DNA of 64,000 nt, from NCBI RefSeq assembly GCF_900129465.1, contig NZ_FSRA01000002.1, forward strand, positions 2,356,001-2,420,000, read 5' to 3'. This DNA comes from Chitinophaga niabensis (GTDB taxonomy: Bacteria > Bacteroidota > Bacteroidia > Chitinophagales > Chitinophagaceae). Under the pieces are notes generated by a model. That model did no database searches, had not been told where the DNA came from, and saw only the letters and a program-made list of their open reading frames with translations. Positions 16,616-25,653 of the stretch are shown one piece after another. Positions within the stretch are counted from its first letter, which is position 1; the number at the start of each line of letters is the position of its first letter. The translations under genes were made by a program, and so were the position numbers.

Positions 16616-17846
16616 ACAAGGAGGCGGCTACCCGGGGCAGCCGTTTTGTGGCAGGCTTTACCTGTTTGCCGGACTTCTTCTTTCGTTTGCCCCACCAGAT
16701 ATAGAACCCGGTGATGGGTAAACTGGCACAAATTAGGCTGGCAAAGAAAGCAATGAACTTGCCCGTCAGGCCCAAAACGGCACCAACGTGTATGTCGTAG
16801 TTCATCCGGTAGATCTTTTCTCCGGTAGAAGCGTCTGCAAATTTCTTTCCATAAATGCCGCCGCCTTTAAGTTCTGCTAAAGAATACCTGTCGAAATACC
16901 TGAACTCCCTTTTGTAGTAAGTTCCTTCTGCCGGATTATAGATCACGGCGATGGGATCAGTAGGTAAATACGCAAACTGTACCTGTGTGGTACCTGTTTG
17001 CTCAGGGTGTTCTTTTTGCATCTGTGCCCATACTTTGTCTTCCGGAGACACCAGTACTGCAGTCTTTGCCAATAAGGTATCTGAAACGCCTTTTTGGAAT
17101 TTGGGGAGGGTTTTTCCTCCTGTGAGCGTATAATAATAAGATTTTGAAAACCACTGGAAGCCCCAGACAAGCCCTGTAAGCCCAATCACCAGTGCAATGA
17201 CCATGGCATAAAAGCCCAGTACATTGTGCAGATCGTAATTGATCCTCTTGGGACCAGCGTTTGTTTTAATCTTGAAGCTTTTATTCCTGTTGGCTTTGTT
17301 CCATTTTTTAGGCCACCACATAATGAGACCGGTGATGAGCAGCACAACAAATATGAGTACACCTATAGCTACAATGGGTTGGCCGATCTTTCTGGGCAGC
17401 CACAACTGAAAATGCCCTTCCAGTATAAAACGGAAGAAATCATGCTTGAGGGCTGTTTTCTTCAGTACGTTACCATTGTAGGGGTTGATGTAGATCATGG
17501 TATATCCGTCTTTCTTATCCATGAAAGTAGCCAGGGCTGCTTTATCCGGACTGCCGTAGGATATGCCTGTGATCTTGTTGATGCCGGTATCTCTTCCGGC
17601 ACCAAAGGCTTCTTTTGCAGCAATTGCTTTCAATTGAGAAGGAGAGAGGTAAGGTTTGGCCTCTGCTTCCACGAATTTGTAGCGTTGGGTGAGATCAGAC
17701 AATTCGTGCTGGAAGGCATACAGGCAGCCTGTAATGCTTACAATAAATACGATGATCCCTGATGTGAGCCCCAGCCAAAGGTGCAGCCAGTTGTTGATAC
17801 GGCGCCAGGTTGATTTACCTTTTTTCTTTTGAATGCTTTGCTGCAT
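16614..17846 (-). CDS. PepSY-domain inner membrane protein, siderophore-linked
   Basis: A 410-residue inner-membrane protein of the PepSY-associated TM helix family. Four spans are visible (about 20-42, 158-178, 208-230 and 362-386). Large PepSY domains lie between them, and the motif HLWLGLTSGIIVFIVSITGCLYAFQHEL is at the first span. Such proteins sit beside ferric-siderophore receptors and are thought to reduce or release iron from the imported complex; some bind haem through conserved histidines (LHNVLGFYA, HVGAVLG). It starts 2 bases after the receptor gene ends, so the two are co-transcribed. Confidence 0.9.
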   Translation of the reverse strand: MQQSIQKKKGKSTWRRINNWLHLWLGLTSGIIVFIVSITGCLYAFQHELSDLTQRYKFVEAEAKPYLSPSQLKAIAAKEAFGAGRDTGINKITGISYGSPDKAALATFMDKKDGYTMIYINPYNGNVLKKTALKHDFFRFILEGHFQLWLPRKIGQPIVAIGVLIFVVLLITGLIMWWPKKWNKANRNKSFKIKTNAGPKRINYDLHNVLGFYAMVIALVIGLTGLVWGFQWFSKSYYYTLTGGKTLPKFQKGVSDTLLAKTAVLVSPEDKVWAQMQKEHPEQTGTTQVQFAYLPTDPIAVIYNPAEGTYYKREFRYFDRYSLAELKGGGIYGKKFADASTGEKIYRMNYDIHVGAVLGLTGKFIAFFASLICASLPITGFYIWWGKRKKKSGKQVKPATKRLPRVAASL

Positions 17847-17848
17847 AA

Positions 17849-20203
17849 TTAGAATTTATATGAAACGCTACCGATGATCTGTCTTGGATTCTGAGGATCG
17901 TTATTAATACCCCAGTATCTTTTGTCTGTTACGTTATTTAGTTTCAGACCGAGGCGAAACTTCTGATAGTCATAAAAAACAGTGGCATCAAACTTTGTGT
18001 ATTCCGGAATGGTGAGCGCACCGGCTTCGTTCTTAGGGTAAACAGCACTCATGTGGTTACCGCCAAAACCAAGACCAAAACCTTTCAGGGCATTGCCGGA
18101 GAATTTATAGCTTACCCAGAAATTTCCCATATGCACCGGCAGGCCATTGCTGGTACCTTCCTGGTTCTTGTTCGCTTTCGTGTATTCGAAGTTGTTATAT
18201 CCGTAACCGGCAACGATGTTTAACCCTGGCAGCGGGTTGGTGATGATGTCTACTTCTACTCCTTTGCTCACCTGGGTCCCATCCTGGATAGAGAAACCTA
18301 ATCTATCCGGATCATTACGTACGGCGTTGTTGAGCTTGATGTTGTAATAGCTGATAGTACCGCTGAGTTTATGTTGAATGATATCCAGCTTGGTACCTAC
18401 TTCAATCTGGTTACCATATTGTGGTTTGGGAGTAAGTATAGACTGATCCGGTTGTGTAACCGGGGCTACGTTCTGGAATCCATTCATATAATTAATGAAA
18501 ACGGATACACGATCTTTCATTACCTGGTATACCAGGCCTAGTTTGGGAGACACGGATGTTTGACTGTATACTCCGGCAGCAGGAGCTTTGGCGCCATTGG
18601 TAGAAGTGCCTTTGTTATCGAAGCGGTCTATACGGAGGCTCAGCATCAGCAGCAACTGGTCTGTAATGTTCAGCACATCAGAAGCATATGCGCTGTAGCG
18701 GTATTGTTTGGCTAAGGTTTGGTTGGGAGAACCTATTCCCGCTACGATGTCATTAATACGGGCCAGGGACATCGGTTTGATGGGCTTGCGTACATTAATG
18801 GAATCATACAATAAGGTACCGTAGACATTGGTTTTGTTAGCCAGGTAGTATACTTCCACACCAGCTACCAGCCTGTTCCGCAGGTTACCGATCCTGAAGT
18901 CTCCCGTAAAGTTCTGCTGGAATTGGATAGAATTGCTGGTATTACCCCTGCCTGCTGAGAAACTGCGTACAACGCTGGAATCGTTGTACCATTTCATTGG
19001 CCAGAGGTAATTGGTGTTATCAAAAGTGGCAGAACCGATGGCATATTGCGTGGAGGAGGTCCATTTATCAGAGATCTTGTATTCCGCCTGGGCAAAGATG
19101 TTCATGTTACCCTGTTCCAGCAAAGGATCGCCGCTGCTCAGGCTTTGTTTGTAATCCAGTGGCAGGTCTGTTATCTTTTTGAAGGTAACGTTTTCAAATC
19201 CATAAGCCGGAAGGGTGCTGCGTTTAGTTTTGTACAGTTCTGCATCCAGGCTGAGGGTCAGGCGGTCATTCACTTTGTAGGACAGGCTGGGGGCGATGGC
19301 AAAACTGCGCAGGGAACCGAAGGTCTGGAAAGTGTTTTCTGAATGGAGGGCTGCGTTTACACGGAGCAGCAGGGATTTGTCCTTGTTTAAAGCCGTATTA
19401 ACGTCTGCGGTTAAACGATTCATGTTCCAGCTGCCGGTAGCGTAGGAGATCTCCCCTTTGGTGGTTTCGAAAGGTTTCTTGGTTACGAGGTTGGAGAATC
19501 CGCCGAAAGAGATCAGGCTGGAACCGAACAGTGTGCCGGAAGGGCCTTTCAATACTTCTATCCTTTCTACATTTACCGGATCGATGCCACCACTTTGCAT
19601 AGCGGCCATACCGTTCCTCATTTGGCTGGTTACCCAAAAACCTCTTAAGATCAGGTAAGTGATACCGTTATTTACACCGCCGAATCCAACAGCGGCGCCG
19701 GGGATATTGCGGAGTGCATTTTTATAGTCGATGGCGATCTGCTCCTGCATGAGTTCTTTGGAGATCACATTGTAGACCTGCGGATTTTCCAGGTTGTTCA
19801 ATGGCAGGCGGGCAATGTAGTTACTTTCTCTTTGTGCGAATTTGTTCTTGTTGCCGGTTACGATCACTTCCTTTAACTCCTTATCGCTGGCTTGCAGCTG
19901 GAAGCTGAGGATGGTGGTTTTATTGGCTTCTACGGTGATGTTTTGCAGCAGGGGGGCATATCCTAACAGGGAAACCTGGATGATGTAATTGCCGGGTTTC
20001 ACTTTGCGTAGAGTGAATTCACCATTTTCATTGGTGAGGGTACCTTTCAGTTTATCGCCTAACTGTACTGTTACGTCTGAGGCTGGTTTATTGTCTGATG
20101 TAATAATGGTTCCTTTGATGGTTCCGGTCCCGTCATTGTCTTCATTTGCAAACGACAAAACGGGCAGGCATAGCAGATAAAGTAAGGTTAAATATCTGTG
20201 CAT
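17849..20203 (-). CDS. TonB-dependent siderophore receptor
   Basis: A 784-residue outer-membrane receptor. After the signal peptide (ending FANE) comes a carboxypeptidase-like beta-sandwich (about 28-110, GTIKGTIITSDNKPASDVTVQLG). Then the plug (about 130-225, with VERIEVLKGPSGTLFGSS), which is typical of the FhuA/FpvA siderophore class, and a barrel ending in SVSYKF. It would import ferric siderophore with energy from TonB-ExbBD. The PepSY gene follows within 2 bases. An iron-dependent operator is expected upstream but I could not see a clear Fur box. Confidence 0.94.
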   Translation of the reverse strand: MHRYLTLLYLLCLPVLSFANEDNDGTGTIKGTIITSDNKPASDVTVQLGDKLKGTLTNENGEFTLRKVKPGNYIIQVSLLGYAPLLQNITVEANKTTILSFQLQASDKELKEVIVTGNKNKFAQRESNYIARLPLNNLENPQVYNVISKELMQEQIAIDYKNALRNIPGAAVGFGGVNNGITYLILRGFWVTSQMRNGMAAMQSGGIDPVNVERIEVLKGPSGTLFGSSLISFGGFSNLVTKKPFETTKGEISYATGSWNMNRLTADVNTALNKDKSLLLRVNAALHSENTFQTFGSLRSFAIAPSLSYKVNDRLTLSLDAELYKTKRSTLPAYGFENVTFKKITDLPLDYKQSLSSGDPLLEQGNMNIFAQAEYKISDKWTSSTQYAIGSATFDNTNYLWPMKWYNDSSVVRSFSAGRGNTSNSIQFQQNFTGDFRIGNLRNRLVAGVEVYYLANKTNVYGTLLYDSINVRKPIKPMSLARINDIVAGIGSPNQTLAKQYRYSAYASDVLNITDQLLLMLSLRIDRFDNKGTSTNGAKAPAAGVYSQTSVSPKLGLVYQVMKDRVSVFINYMNGFQNVAPVTQPDQSILTPKPQYGNQIEVGTKLDIIQHKLSGTISYYNIKLNNAVRNDPDRLGFSIQDGTQVSKGVEVDIITNPLPGLNIVAGYGYNNFEYTKANKNQEGTSNGLPVHMGNFWVSYKFSGNALKGFGLGFGGNHMSAVYPKNEAGALTIPEYTKFDATVFYDYQKFRLGLKLNNVTDKRYWGINNDPQNPRQIIGSVSYKF

Positions 20204-20331
20204 GAATTTTTTTGTGCAAAGTTGCGGCAGGAGCAGGGAAACCGTCTTCGAAATCGGGAAAAGTATTTACGCAAAAGGGAATCTTTTTCGCAAATTCCCG
20301 CTTCCCGTCATAAAAATGTAAATTGTGGCTT

Positions 20332-20559
20332 ATGATGACCTCCTTCAAAGTGACAGTAGACCGGGAAGAATTTGAAGTCCGTTCCGAATTAAGGAACAAC
20401 ATTGCCGTGTTTATTGCACATGTGCGGGGGGAGGACATTACGTTTGCGCTGGACAGGCAATATGACCTCCGTCCGTATCAGTATACGGGAAAAGTGCCCC
20501 CGCAATTACTAACCAAAATTGCAGATGCTATCCTCAACCTGGAGGAATTGGATGATTAA
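20332..20559 (+). CDS. Small conserved hypothetical protein, 75 aa
   Basis: A soluble protein with the pattern FKVTVDREEFEVRSELRNN followed by FALDRQYDLRPYQYTGKVPPQLLTKIADAI. The start is at one of two adjacent ATGs (20332, 20335); an upstream TTG is unlikely. It looks like a two-stranded plus helix domain seen as orphan genes in Chitinophagaceae. Function unknown. Its last four bases overlap the end of the convergent gene. Confidence 0.6.
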   Translation: MMTSFKVTVDREEFEVRSELRNNIAVFIAHVRGEDITFALDRQYDLRPYQYTGKVPPQLLTKIADAILNLEELDD

Positions 20560-22880
20560 GGTTTTGTTTTCACATAGTCTTTCAGGTAACTGCATTGGCC
20601 GATGATGTCCCTGTAGAACGCCGTTTGGCTATAATCCTTTGCCAGAGAGGGGAAATAGGGGTTTTGGTAAATGGCCATCCTGGACCAGTCTTCTTCTTTT
20701 GCATTTATATGTTTCTGTGCACAGCGGGCTGCCATGAAGAGGGCTTTGGCCTTAAACTCCTTGTCCGTTGAAGCATCTGCCGCTTTCTTGTAATATTCTT
20801 CTGCGCGGTAGCATCCGAAATATTGTTTCAGGAAAGGGTTGTTTTCATGAGCAGGCTCATACCACCAGGTGCTGGGGCGGTAATTTACAGAAAACTGGTA
20901 GGCGTGCCCGTAGTAGGAAATACTGAACAGGCCGGTGGCATATTCATAGTATACATTTGGGTCTACATTCTTCCCTTTCATCTTCTTTTCAAGTTCCACC
21001 ATTTTAATGGCATAATCCAGTTGGCTGATGCCGACTGTATCTGTTTCATATCCATAGTCCTGCAATTGATCTGTAAATACATTTTCTGAATGATTGGAAC
21101 TCCCGCTGCGTTTGAACCAGGTGACTGCATTGCTAAAATCGTGCTGGCGCACATAATTGATGGCAATGATCTCTTCCAGTTCGTTGTCGCTCAACTTTAG
21201 TTGATCGTAGAGATATTGTTCGTAGGGCGTTTTGCGCTTCTGTTGTTTAAGGTCGTAGAGGGCGTGCAGCTGTGTAGTGTTCAGGCTGTCGGAGATAAAA
21301 TCCTTTCCGGAGACGGTGCCATAGCGGAAAGCGTACTGCTCTACCTCATCTCTTTTCATGAGGATCAGGGCTTTTTTAACCAGATCATTCTGTTTGGTGT
21401 AACGGGGAGCAATGATGAAATCCAGCAGGTTACGGTACATCCGGGAAAAGAACATGTCGTTGATCTCCTTATTGGTCCCGGGGTACTGGAAATAATTGTC
21501 CCTTTTGACAGGTGTGATGCGGGAGTCCAGCCATTTGAAAGATTCCAGCAGTTTTGCTTCAAAATCTTTGTCGATACGGGGTTGCTCATTCACTGCTACC
21601 AATAGTTTTATGATTTCCCATTGGTCCTGAATAGCCGCGCGGCTGTTATTTGATCTACCGGCGGCAAGCCTTTTATTCGCCCCGGCATAATCTTTTAACA
21701 TAAATGAGATGTAGGCTGAAGTAGTGTGCCACAATGCAGGCTCTTTTACTTTCCCGCCTGTAGCCATACTGTCTAACAATTGCTGTATGCCGGTTACCTT
21801 AGCCTCTGACGGTTTTTCCATAAACCCCCAGGAGTTTGCATCACCATCCAATACGGAATAAAGCAGTCCGTCTTCCAGTTTATTGATCTCCCGGCTGAGC
21901 AGTACGTCCAGCATGGGGGATTGGGGATTCAGTTGATATACTTCCCTTAATCCTTCGGGGTTAAGACCTGCTGCTCTGCAAGCGTACATGGCGGCCACAG
22001 TGGCTTTTTCGTTATTATTTGCGCATAATTTCATTACCTGTCTGGGATCCGCCGCGGCCCACCCTGTATTGAGATAGGCGAGTGTTCTTTGGGAGGGCGC
22101 GTTTTCAAAAACGCGGGAGAAATGATATACACTTTGTGCAGGCTGGCCTGTACGCAACAATGCGCCGGCTTTGAGTGCCAGGGCTTTGTAATGAATGAGG
22201 GAAGAAGAAGAGATGGGAGCAGCCAGTGAATCGTAGAGCTGGATGGCTTGTTTGAAGGCTTTGCTGTAGTGAGCCATGCGTACGGCCTGAAAGGCAAAAC
22301 GTTCCTTAATGCGTTGATCTTTGCAGGCTTTATATAATTGAACGCCATTACGGGAAAGGCGGCTCATGGCAGCAGAGTCCGGAGCGGGAACATTCCAGGC
22401 ATCGGTACTGCCGGTATGTGGTTCGCATTGTTTGGCATACATGAAGTAACCCAATGTTTCTTTGTCTTTGCTATCTATGAAATAACGGGTGAGGCCGTTC
22501 TTCATCATACTGTCTGGCAATTGTTGCGGTGTGCCTTTATCTATTAGTGTATATAGCGCGGCCATTTCCTGGCGGCTGTAGTTATAGATGAATTCTTTTA
22601 AGTCCTTTTCTTTTATTTTTTCCTGAAAGAAGGTACTCCATTCCTTAAGATTTACATTTTCTTCCGGTTCATCCATTCCATAATAAACAGAGAGGCTGGT
22701 ATAATAGAAAGGTTCAAAGCCTTGCTGGGCGCCTATGCCGGGATTATAGAAGTTGGGGTAATAATCATATGGGTCCGGCTCCGGGCCACAGGAAATGGAC
22801 TTTGCAAAGAAACAGAGCAGGAAGCTACTCAAAAATATGGTAAATCGTTTCCAGTTCATGCTGATCGTACTTTGAATCAA
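20556..22880 (-). CDS. Large lipoprotein of unknown function, helical repeat
   Basis: A protein of up to 774 residues. The ATG at 22859 (MNWKRFTIF) gives a better lipoprotein signal, ending at the cysteine in KSISCGPEPD. The rest is helix-rich and resembles tetratricopeptide-type repeats (IQLYDSLAAP..., YKKAADASTDKEFKAKALFMAARCAQ). No catalytic motif is seen. Its 5' end overlaps the 3' end of the next lipoprotein gene by 35-56 bases, so the two are translationally coupled and probably act together at the cell surface. I do not recognise a named family. Confidence 0.8.
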   Translation of the reverse strand: MIQSTISMNWKRFTIFLSSFLLCFFAKSISCGPEPDPYDYYPNFYNPGIGAQQGFEPFYYTSLSVYYGMDEPEENVNLKEWSTFFQEKIKEKDLKEFIYNYSRQEMAALYTLIDKGTPQQLPDSMMKNGLTRYFIDSKDKETLGYFMYAKQCEPHTGSTDAWNVPAPDSAAMSRLSRNGVQLYKACKDQRIKERFAFQAVRMAHYSKAFKQAIQLYDSLAAPISSSSLIHYKALALKAGALLRTGQPAQSVYHFSRVFENAPSQRTLAYLNTGWAAADPRQVMKLCANNNEKATVAAMYACRAAGLNPEGLREVYQLNPQSPMLDVLLSREINKLEDGLLYSVLDGDANSWGFMEKPSEAKVTGIQQLLDSMATGGKVKEPALWHTTSAYISFMLKDYAGANKRLAAGRSNNSRAAIQDQWEIIKLLVAVNEQPRIDKDFEAKLLESFKWLDSRITPVKRDNYFQYPGTNKEINDMFFSRMYRNLLDFIIAPRYTKQNDLVKKALILMKRDEVEQYAFRYGTVSGKDFISDSLNTTQLHALYDLKQQKRKTPYEQYLYDQLKLSDNELEEIIAINYVRQHDFSNAVTWFKRSGSSNHSENVFTDQLQDYGYETDTVGISQLDYAIKMVELEKKMKGKNVDPNVYYEYATGLFSISYYGHAYQFSVNYRPSTWWYEPAHENNPFLKQYFGCYRAEEYYKKAADASTDKEFKAKALFMAARCAQKHINAKEEDWSRMAIYQNPYFPSLAKDYSQTAFYRDIIGQCSYLKDYVKTKP

Positions 22881-23802
22881 GATGATAAAAGATTATAGTT
22901 GGGTTATAATTTTGTCTTTGCCTTGACAGGTAACGGGCTGCTTTTTTCAGCAGGCCGGGGCTGCATGTCTCGAACCGGATCACATCTCCTCTGCGGATCA
23001 TATAACCGTTGAGGGTAGTGTCCTGCAGGCTGGTGTATAATTGTTTGCCGTTACGTGTAAAGAGCGTTGTGTTTTCCAGTTGTGTGCTTTCGATATTACG
23101 GAGCAGGCCTGCGTATTGTTTATTCCGGAACAATACACTCCATTCAAACAGGGGCAAAGCCAGGTCCAAAGATAACGGATAATGGCGGATATGATCATCA
23201 CCTGTATAGGCTTTCAATTCTTCCATATTGAGGATAGAATTATGGTCTCCCCATTTGCGGAGGTCGCCCATATTATAACACATCAGCAAACCTTTATCTG
23301 CAGGTGGGATGCCATTGCTGCGGGTATATTTTACCTGGTGCATGCGGATGGTGACCGATAATTGTTTGCCTGCCATGAAAGGCTGGTGGCGGATGTTCCG
23401 GAGGAAAGCAAAGTACGTTTCCTTGCTATTGCGCGTCCAGTCGCAATCCAGTTGTACTTCTTTGGCTTCTTTGCAGAGCTGTTCCAGTAATTTGCATACC
23501 CGTTGGGCCATTATGAGCGTATCTTCCTTTTGCCAGATCTCATTCATCAGGAATACTACCGGCACAATTTCTACGCTGTCGGGGAAGGGTGCCCGTTTGT
23601 CCAGTATCGCAACGGGGATGGCTTTTTCAGCTTTAGCGTCCCAAGTTACATCGAACATTTTCACGTAGAGCTTTTGGGCCAGTGGGTTGGTTTGCCCTTC
23701 GTAGCGTTGCTTCCAGAAATAAAATCCCCGTGTTATTTCGCGTGGTTTTGTGGTGCAGGCGGTGAGCAATATTACCAGAAAGCAGTACTTTAATTTATCC
23801 AT
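22825..23802 (-). CDS. Lipoprotein of unknown function, 325 aa
   Basis: The signal peptide ends at the cysteine in VILLTACTTKP, so the product is lipid-anchored. The mature part contains alternating strand and helix segments such as IPVAILDKRAPFPDSVEIVPVVFLMN, VQLDCDWTRNSKETYFAFLRNIR and GLLMCYNMGDLRKWG. This resembles a TIM-barrel order as in some sugar-binding or glycosidase-like proteins, but no active site can be named. It overlaps the methyltransferase gene upstream by 13 bases and the large lipoprotein downstream, forming a tight operon. Confidence 0.78.
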   Translation of the reverse strand: MDKLKYCFLVILLTACTTKPREITRGFYFWKQRYEGQTNPLAQKLYVKMFDVTWDAKAEKAIPVAILDKRAPFPDSVEIVPVVFLMNEIWQKEDTLIMAQRVCKLLEQLCKEAKEVQLDCDWTRNSKETYFAFLRNIRHQPFMAGKQLSVTIRMHQVKYTRSNGIPPADKGLLMCYNMGDLRKWGDHNSILNMEELKAYTGDDHIRHYPLSLDLALPLFEWSVLFRNKQYAGLLRNIESTQLENTTLFTRNGKQLYTSLQDTTLNGYMIRRGDVIRFETCSPGLLKKAARYLSRQRQNYNPTIIFYHLDSKYDQHELETIYHIFE

Positions 23803-24293
23803 GAAGCATAGATATTGGCTTTGCCATAAATGGATGGTTGTTCCTGCAGGCGGTGTACATTTTTAAAACCAGCTTCGAGCAGTATTCTTTTCAATGAAGA
23901 AAAGCTGGCAGGGAAGGGTACCCAATGGTTGGGGGTATCCGTATCGTATTCCACCAGTAACAGTGTACCGTTTGGTTTCAGGGCAGCTCTTACTTTTCTT
24001 AAAAAAGAGGGTTTATCTTCTACAAAATGCAGTGAATTTGCCATCAAGATCCCATCCAGCTTTGGGAAATCCCAGTCTTCTTTGATGAAGTCCATCTGCT
24101 TCAAGATCACAGCGGGATGATTGATCTTTACGGGATATTGATCTACGGCGTAAACAGTGCTTTTGGGATGAAGGAAACTCAGCAGGGCATTTGTAAAGAG
24201 GCCGCTGCCACAACCAAGATCGGCCCATGTGGCAATGGTGTCTTTATCAAAATCATCAGACCTGATGAGTTCTATGGCTTGTGATAGTTCCAT
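23790..24293 (-). CDS. Class I SAM-dependent methyltransferase
   Basis: A 167-residue Rossmann-fold methyltransferase. The AdoMet-binding motif I is TWADLGCGSGLFTNAL (about 22-37), the acidic loop is VYAVDQYP, and motif IV is DGILMANSLHFVEDK. The C-terminal substrate part is short. The substrate cannot be predicted. It is the second gene of the leftward unit 24800-20556, starting right after the lipoprotein above it ends and overlapping the following gene. Confidence 0.88.
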   Translation of the reverse strand: MELSQAIELIRSDDFDKDTIATWADLGCGSGLFTNALLSFLHPKSTVYAVDQYPVKINHPAVILKQMDFIKEDWDFPKLDGILMANSLHFVEDKPSFLRKVRAALKPNGTLLLVEYDTDTPNHWVPFPASFSSLKRILLEAGFKNVHRLQEQPSIYGKANIYASWIN

Positions 24294-24800
24294 TTATTTA
24301 TTGATCGCAATTATTCTATATCCTTCCGGAACGGCGTTAAACCATATTTGTCCGCTTCCGATCATGGCACCCTGGTAATTCCGCCAGATCCTGTCCAGCC
24401 GCTGTGTTTCGACCACATTTTTCAGGCTGTCGTCGAACACTTTGGGATAAGCTTTTCTGAAGGCTTCCGGTGTTTTATAATTTTTTAATGGGAAGCGAAT
24501 ATACGCCGTAATACTATCCACCTGGTCTTTCTTCACCCAATCTTTAAAGGAAAGGAGGAATTCCTTGAAGCCTGCGGGATCATCAAAACCTGCATTCTGC
24601 CAGGTTGATGGGATGGAGCCGTCTTCGAAGGTAGTGTCCTGCGCAAGGATCTGTTCGGCCTGGGGATTTACAACAGGTGTGGGGGCTGGTTGAACGGGGA
24701 GGAGTTCTTTCGCGCCGTCCACGATGCTGCTGTCTTGTTTATTATTGGTGGCAGCAGTATTGCAGCTGTAACATAATACGAGGAGGAGGAGGTATCTCAT
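24294..24800 (-). CDS. Small lipoprotein of unknown function
   Basis: I start at the ATG at 24800, giving a lipoprotein signal MRYLLLLVLCYSC; the longer frame to 24953 lacks a sensible N-terminus. The 168-residue product has a low-complexity linker and a globular C-terminal half (DPAGFKEFLLSFKDWVKKDQ and ITAYIRFPLKNYKTPEAF). It ends directly before the methyltransferase start, so they form one unit. No family recognised. Confidence 0.7.
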   Translation of the reverse strand: MRYLLLLVLCYSCNTAATNNKQDSSIVDGAKELLPVQPAPTPVVNPQAEQILAQDTTFEDGSIPSTWQNAGFDDPAGFKEFLLSFKDWVKKDQVDSITAYIRFPLKNYKTPEAFRKAYPKVFDDSLKNVVETQRLDRIWRNYQGAMIGSGQIWFNAVPEGYRIIAINK

Positions 24801-24899
24801 ATATGGTGTTTTGGCTCTCTTAAATTTACTTAATAAAAAGCAGGATATCGCAATTACCGGGCCGTAATGGAGGGTAATTTTGGTGAAAACATCATTTTT

Positions 24900-25184
24900 A
24901 TGGTTTACTACATGATCAGTTATGACATCGACAATTGGGAGGGGTTTTCTCAATATGGGCCTGCTATAGCTCCTTTGTTTAAGAAATATGGGGCTGAAGT
25001 GCTGGCATCTGATACTTCGGGGATTGTAATGGAAGGAGAAGGGAGGATGATGAATGCGATAGTGCAGTTTCCTTCTGAGGAGGCGGCCCTGGGAATGTAT
25101 TATGATCCTGAATATATATCCCTGAAGAAACTGCGGACAGATAATACGAGTAAGTGTACGATGGTTTTGGTGCGTGGGACTTAG
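24900..25184 (+). CDS. DUF1330-domain protein
   Basis: A 94-residue alpha/beta-barrel-type protein, start at the ATG at 24900 (MVYYMISYDIDNWEGF). DUF1330 features are IAPLFKKYGAEVLASD and the end YISLKKLRTDNTSKCTMVLVRG. Function of the family is not established. It is divergent from the leftward lipoprotein unit and just before tRNA-Asp. Confidence 0.85.
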   Translation: MVYYMISYDIDNWEGFSQYGPAIAPLFKKYGAEVLASDTSGIVMEGEGRMMNAIVQFPSEEAALGMYYDPEYISLKKLRTDNTSKCTMVLVRGT

Positions 25185-25206
25185 GTTTCGGCGGGCAAAA
25201 AAAATA

Positions 25207-25239
25207 TTTGCAGGTATGATTTATTTGTCCTTATCTTTG
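25207..25239 (+). promoter_or_regulatory. Promoter of the first tRNA-Asp gene
   Basis: TTTG at 25207-25210, a 21-base spacer and TATCTTTG at 25232-25239 fit the Bacteroidota housekeeping promoter. The second tRNA-Asp gene has the same arrangement and spacing. Confidence 0.75.
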
Positions 25240-25289
25240 CAATCCCAAAACGGTAGGGCTGTAAGGCTCTGAGTGCTAGAGGGTAAGTT

Positions 25290-25363
25290 GGATCGGTAGT
25301 TCAGTTGGTTAGAATGCCGCCCTGTCACGGCGGAGGTCGCGGGTTCGAGTCCCGTCCGGTCCG
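25290..25363 (+). tRNA. tRNA-Asp (GTC)
   Basis: A 74-base cloverleaf. The acceptor stem is GGATCGG paired with CCGGTCC plus discriminator G. The anticodon stem GCCGCCCTGTCACGGCGG presents GTC, and the T-loop is GTTCGAGTC. The CCA end is not encoded in full. The sequence is identical to the gene at 37337-37410. Confidence 0.97.
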
Positions 25364-25653
25364 CAGAAAGCGAAGAGGAATTATTCCTTTTCGCTTTTTT
25401 CGTTTTGGAATAGGGTTTGAGATTCGGGTTCAGTCATTTACCTTCTATAAAAAGATGGATCCATTCAGCTGAATTATTTTCTATATTATTCAGTGTTTCC
25501 TGAGCAACGAATTCCCCTGCTTTGTTAAGAAATAGCATTTGACAGTTGCAAATTGTATCCCCAGGCATTACCGGCCCTGTGTTTATCATATGCGTAAAGC
25601 TTATTATCTTTAGCAGGCAGCATTGAAGCCTTTTTTTGCAACTGGGGAGATTC

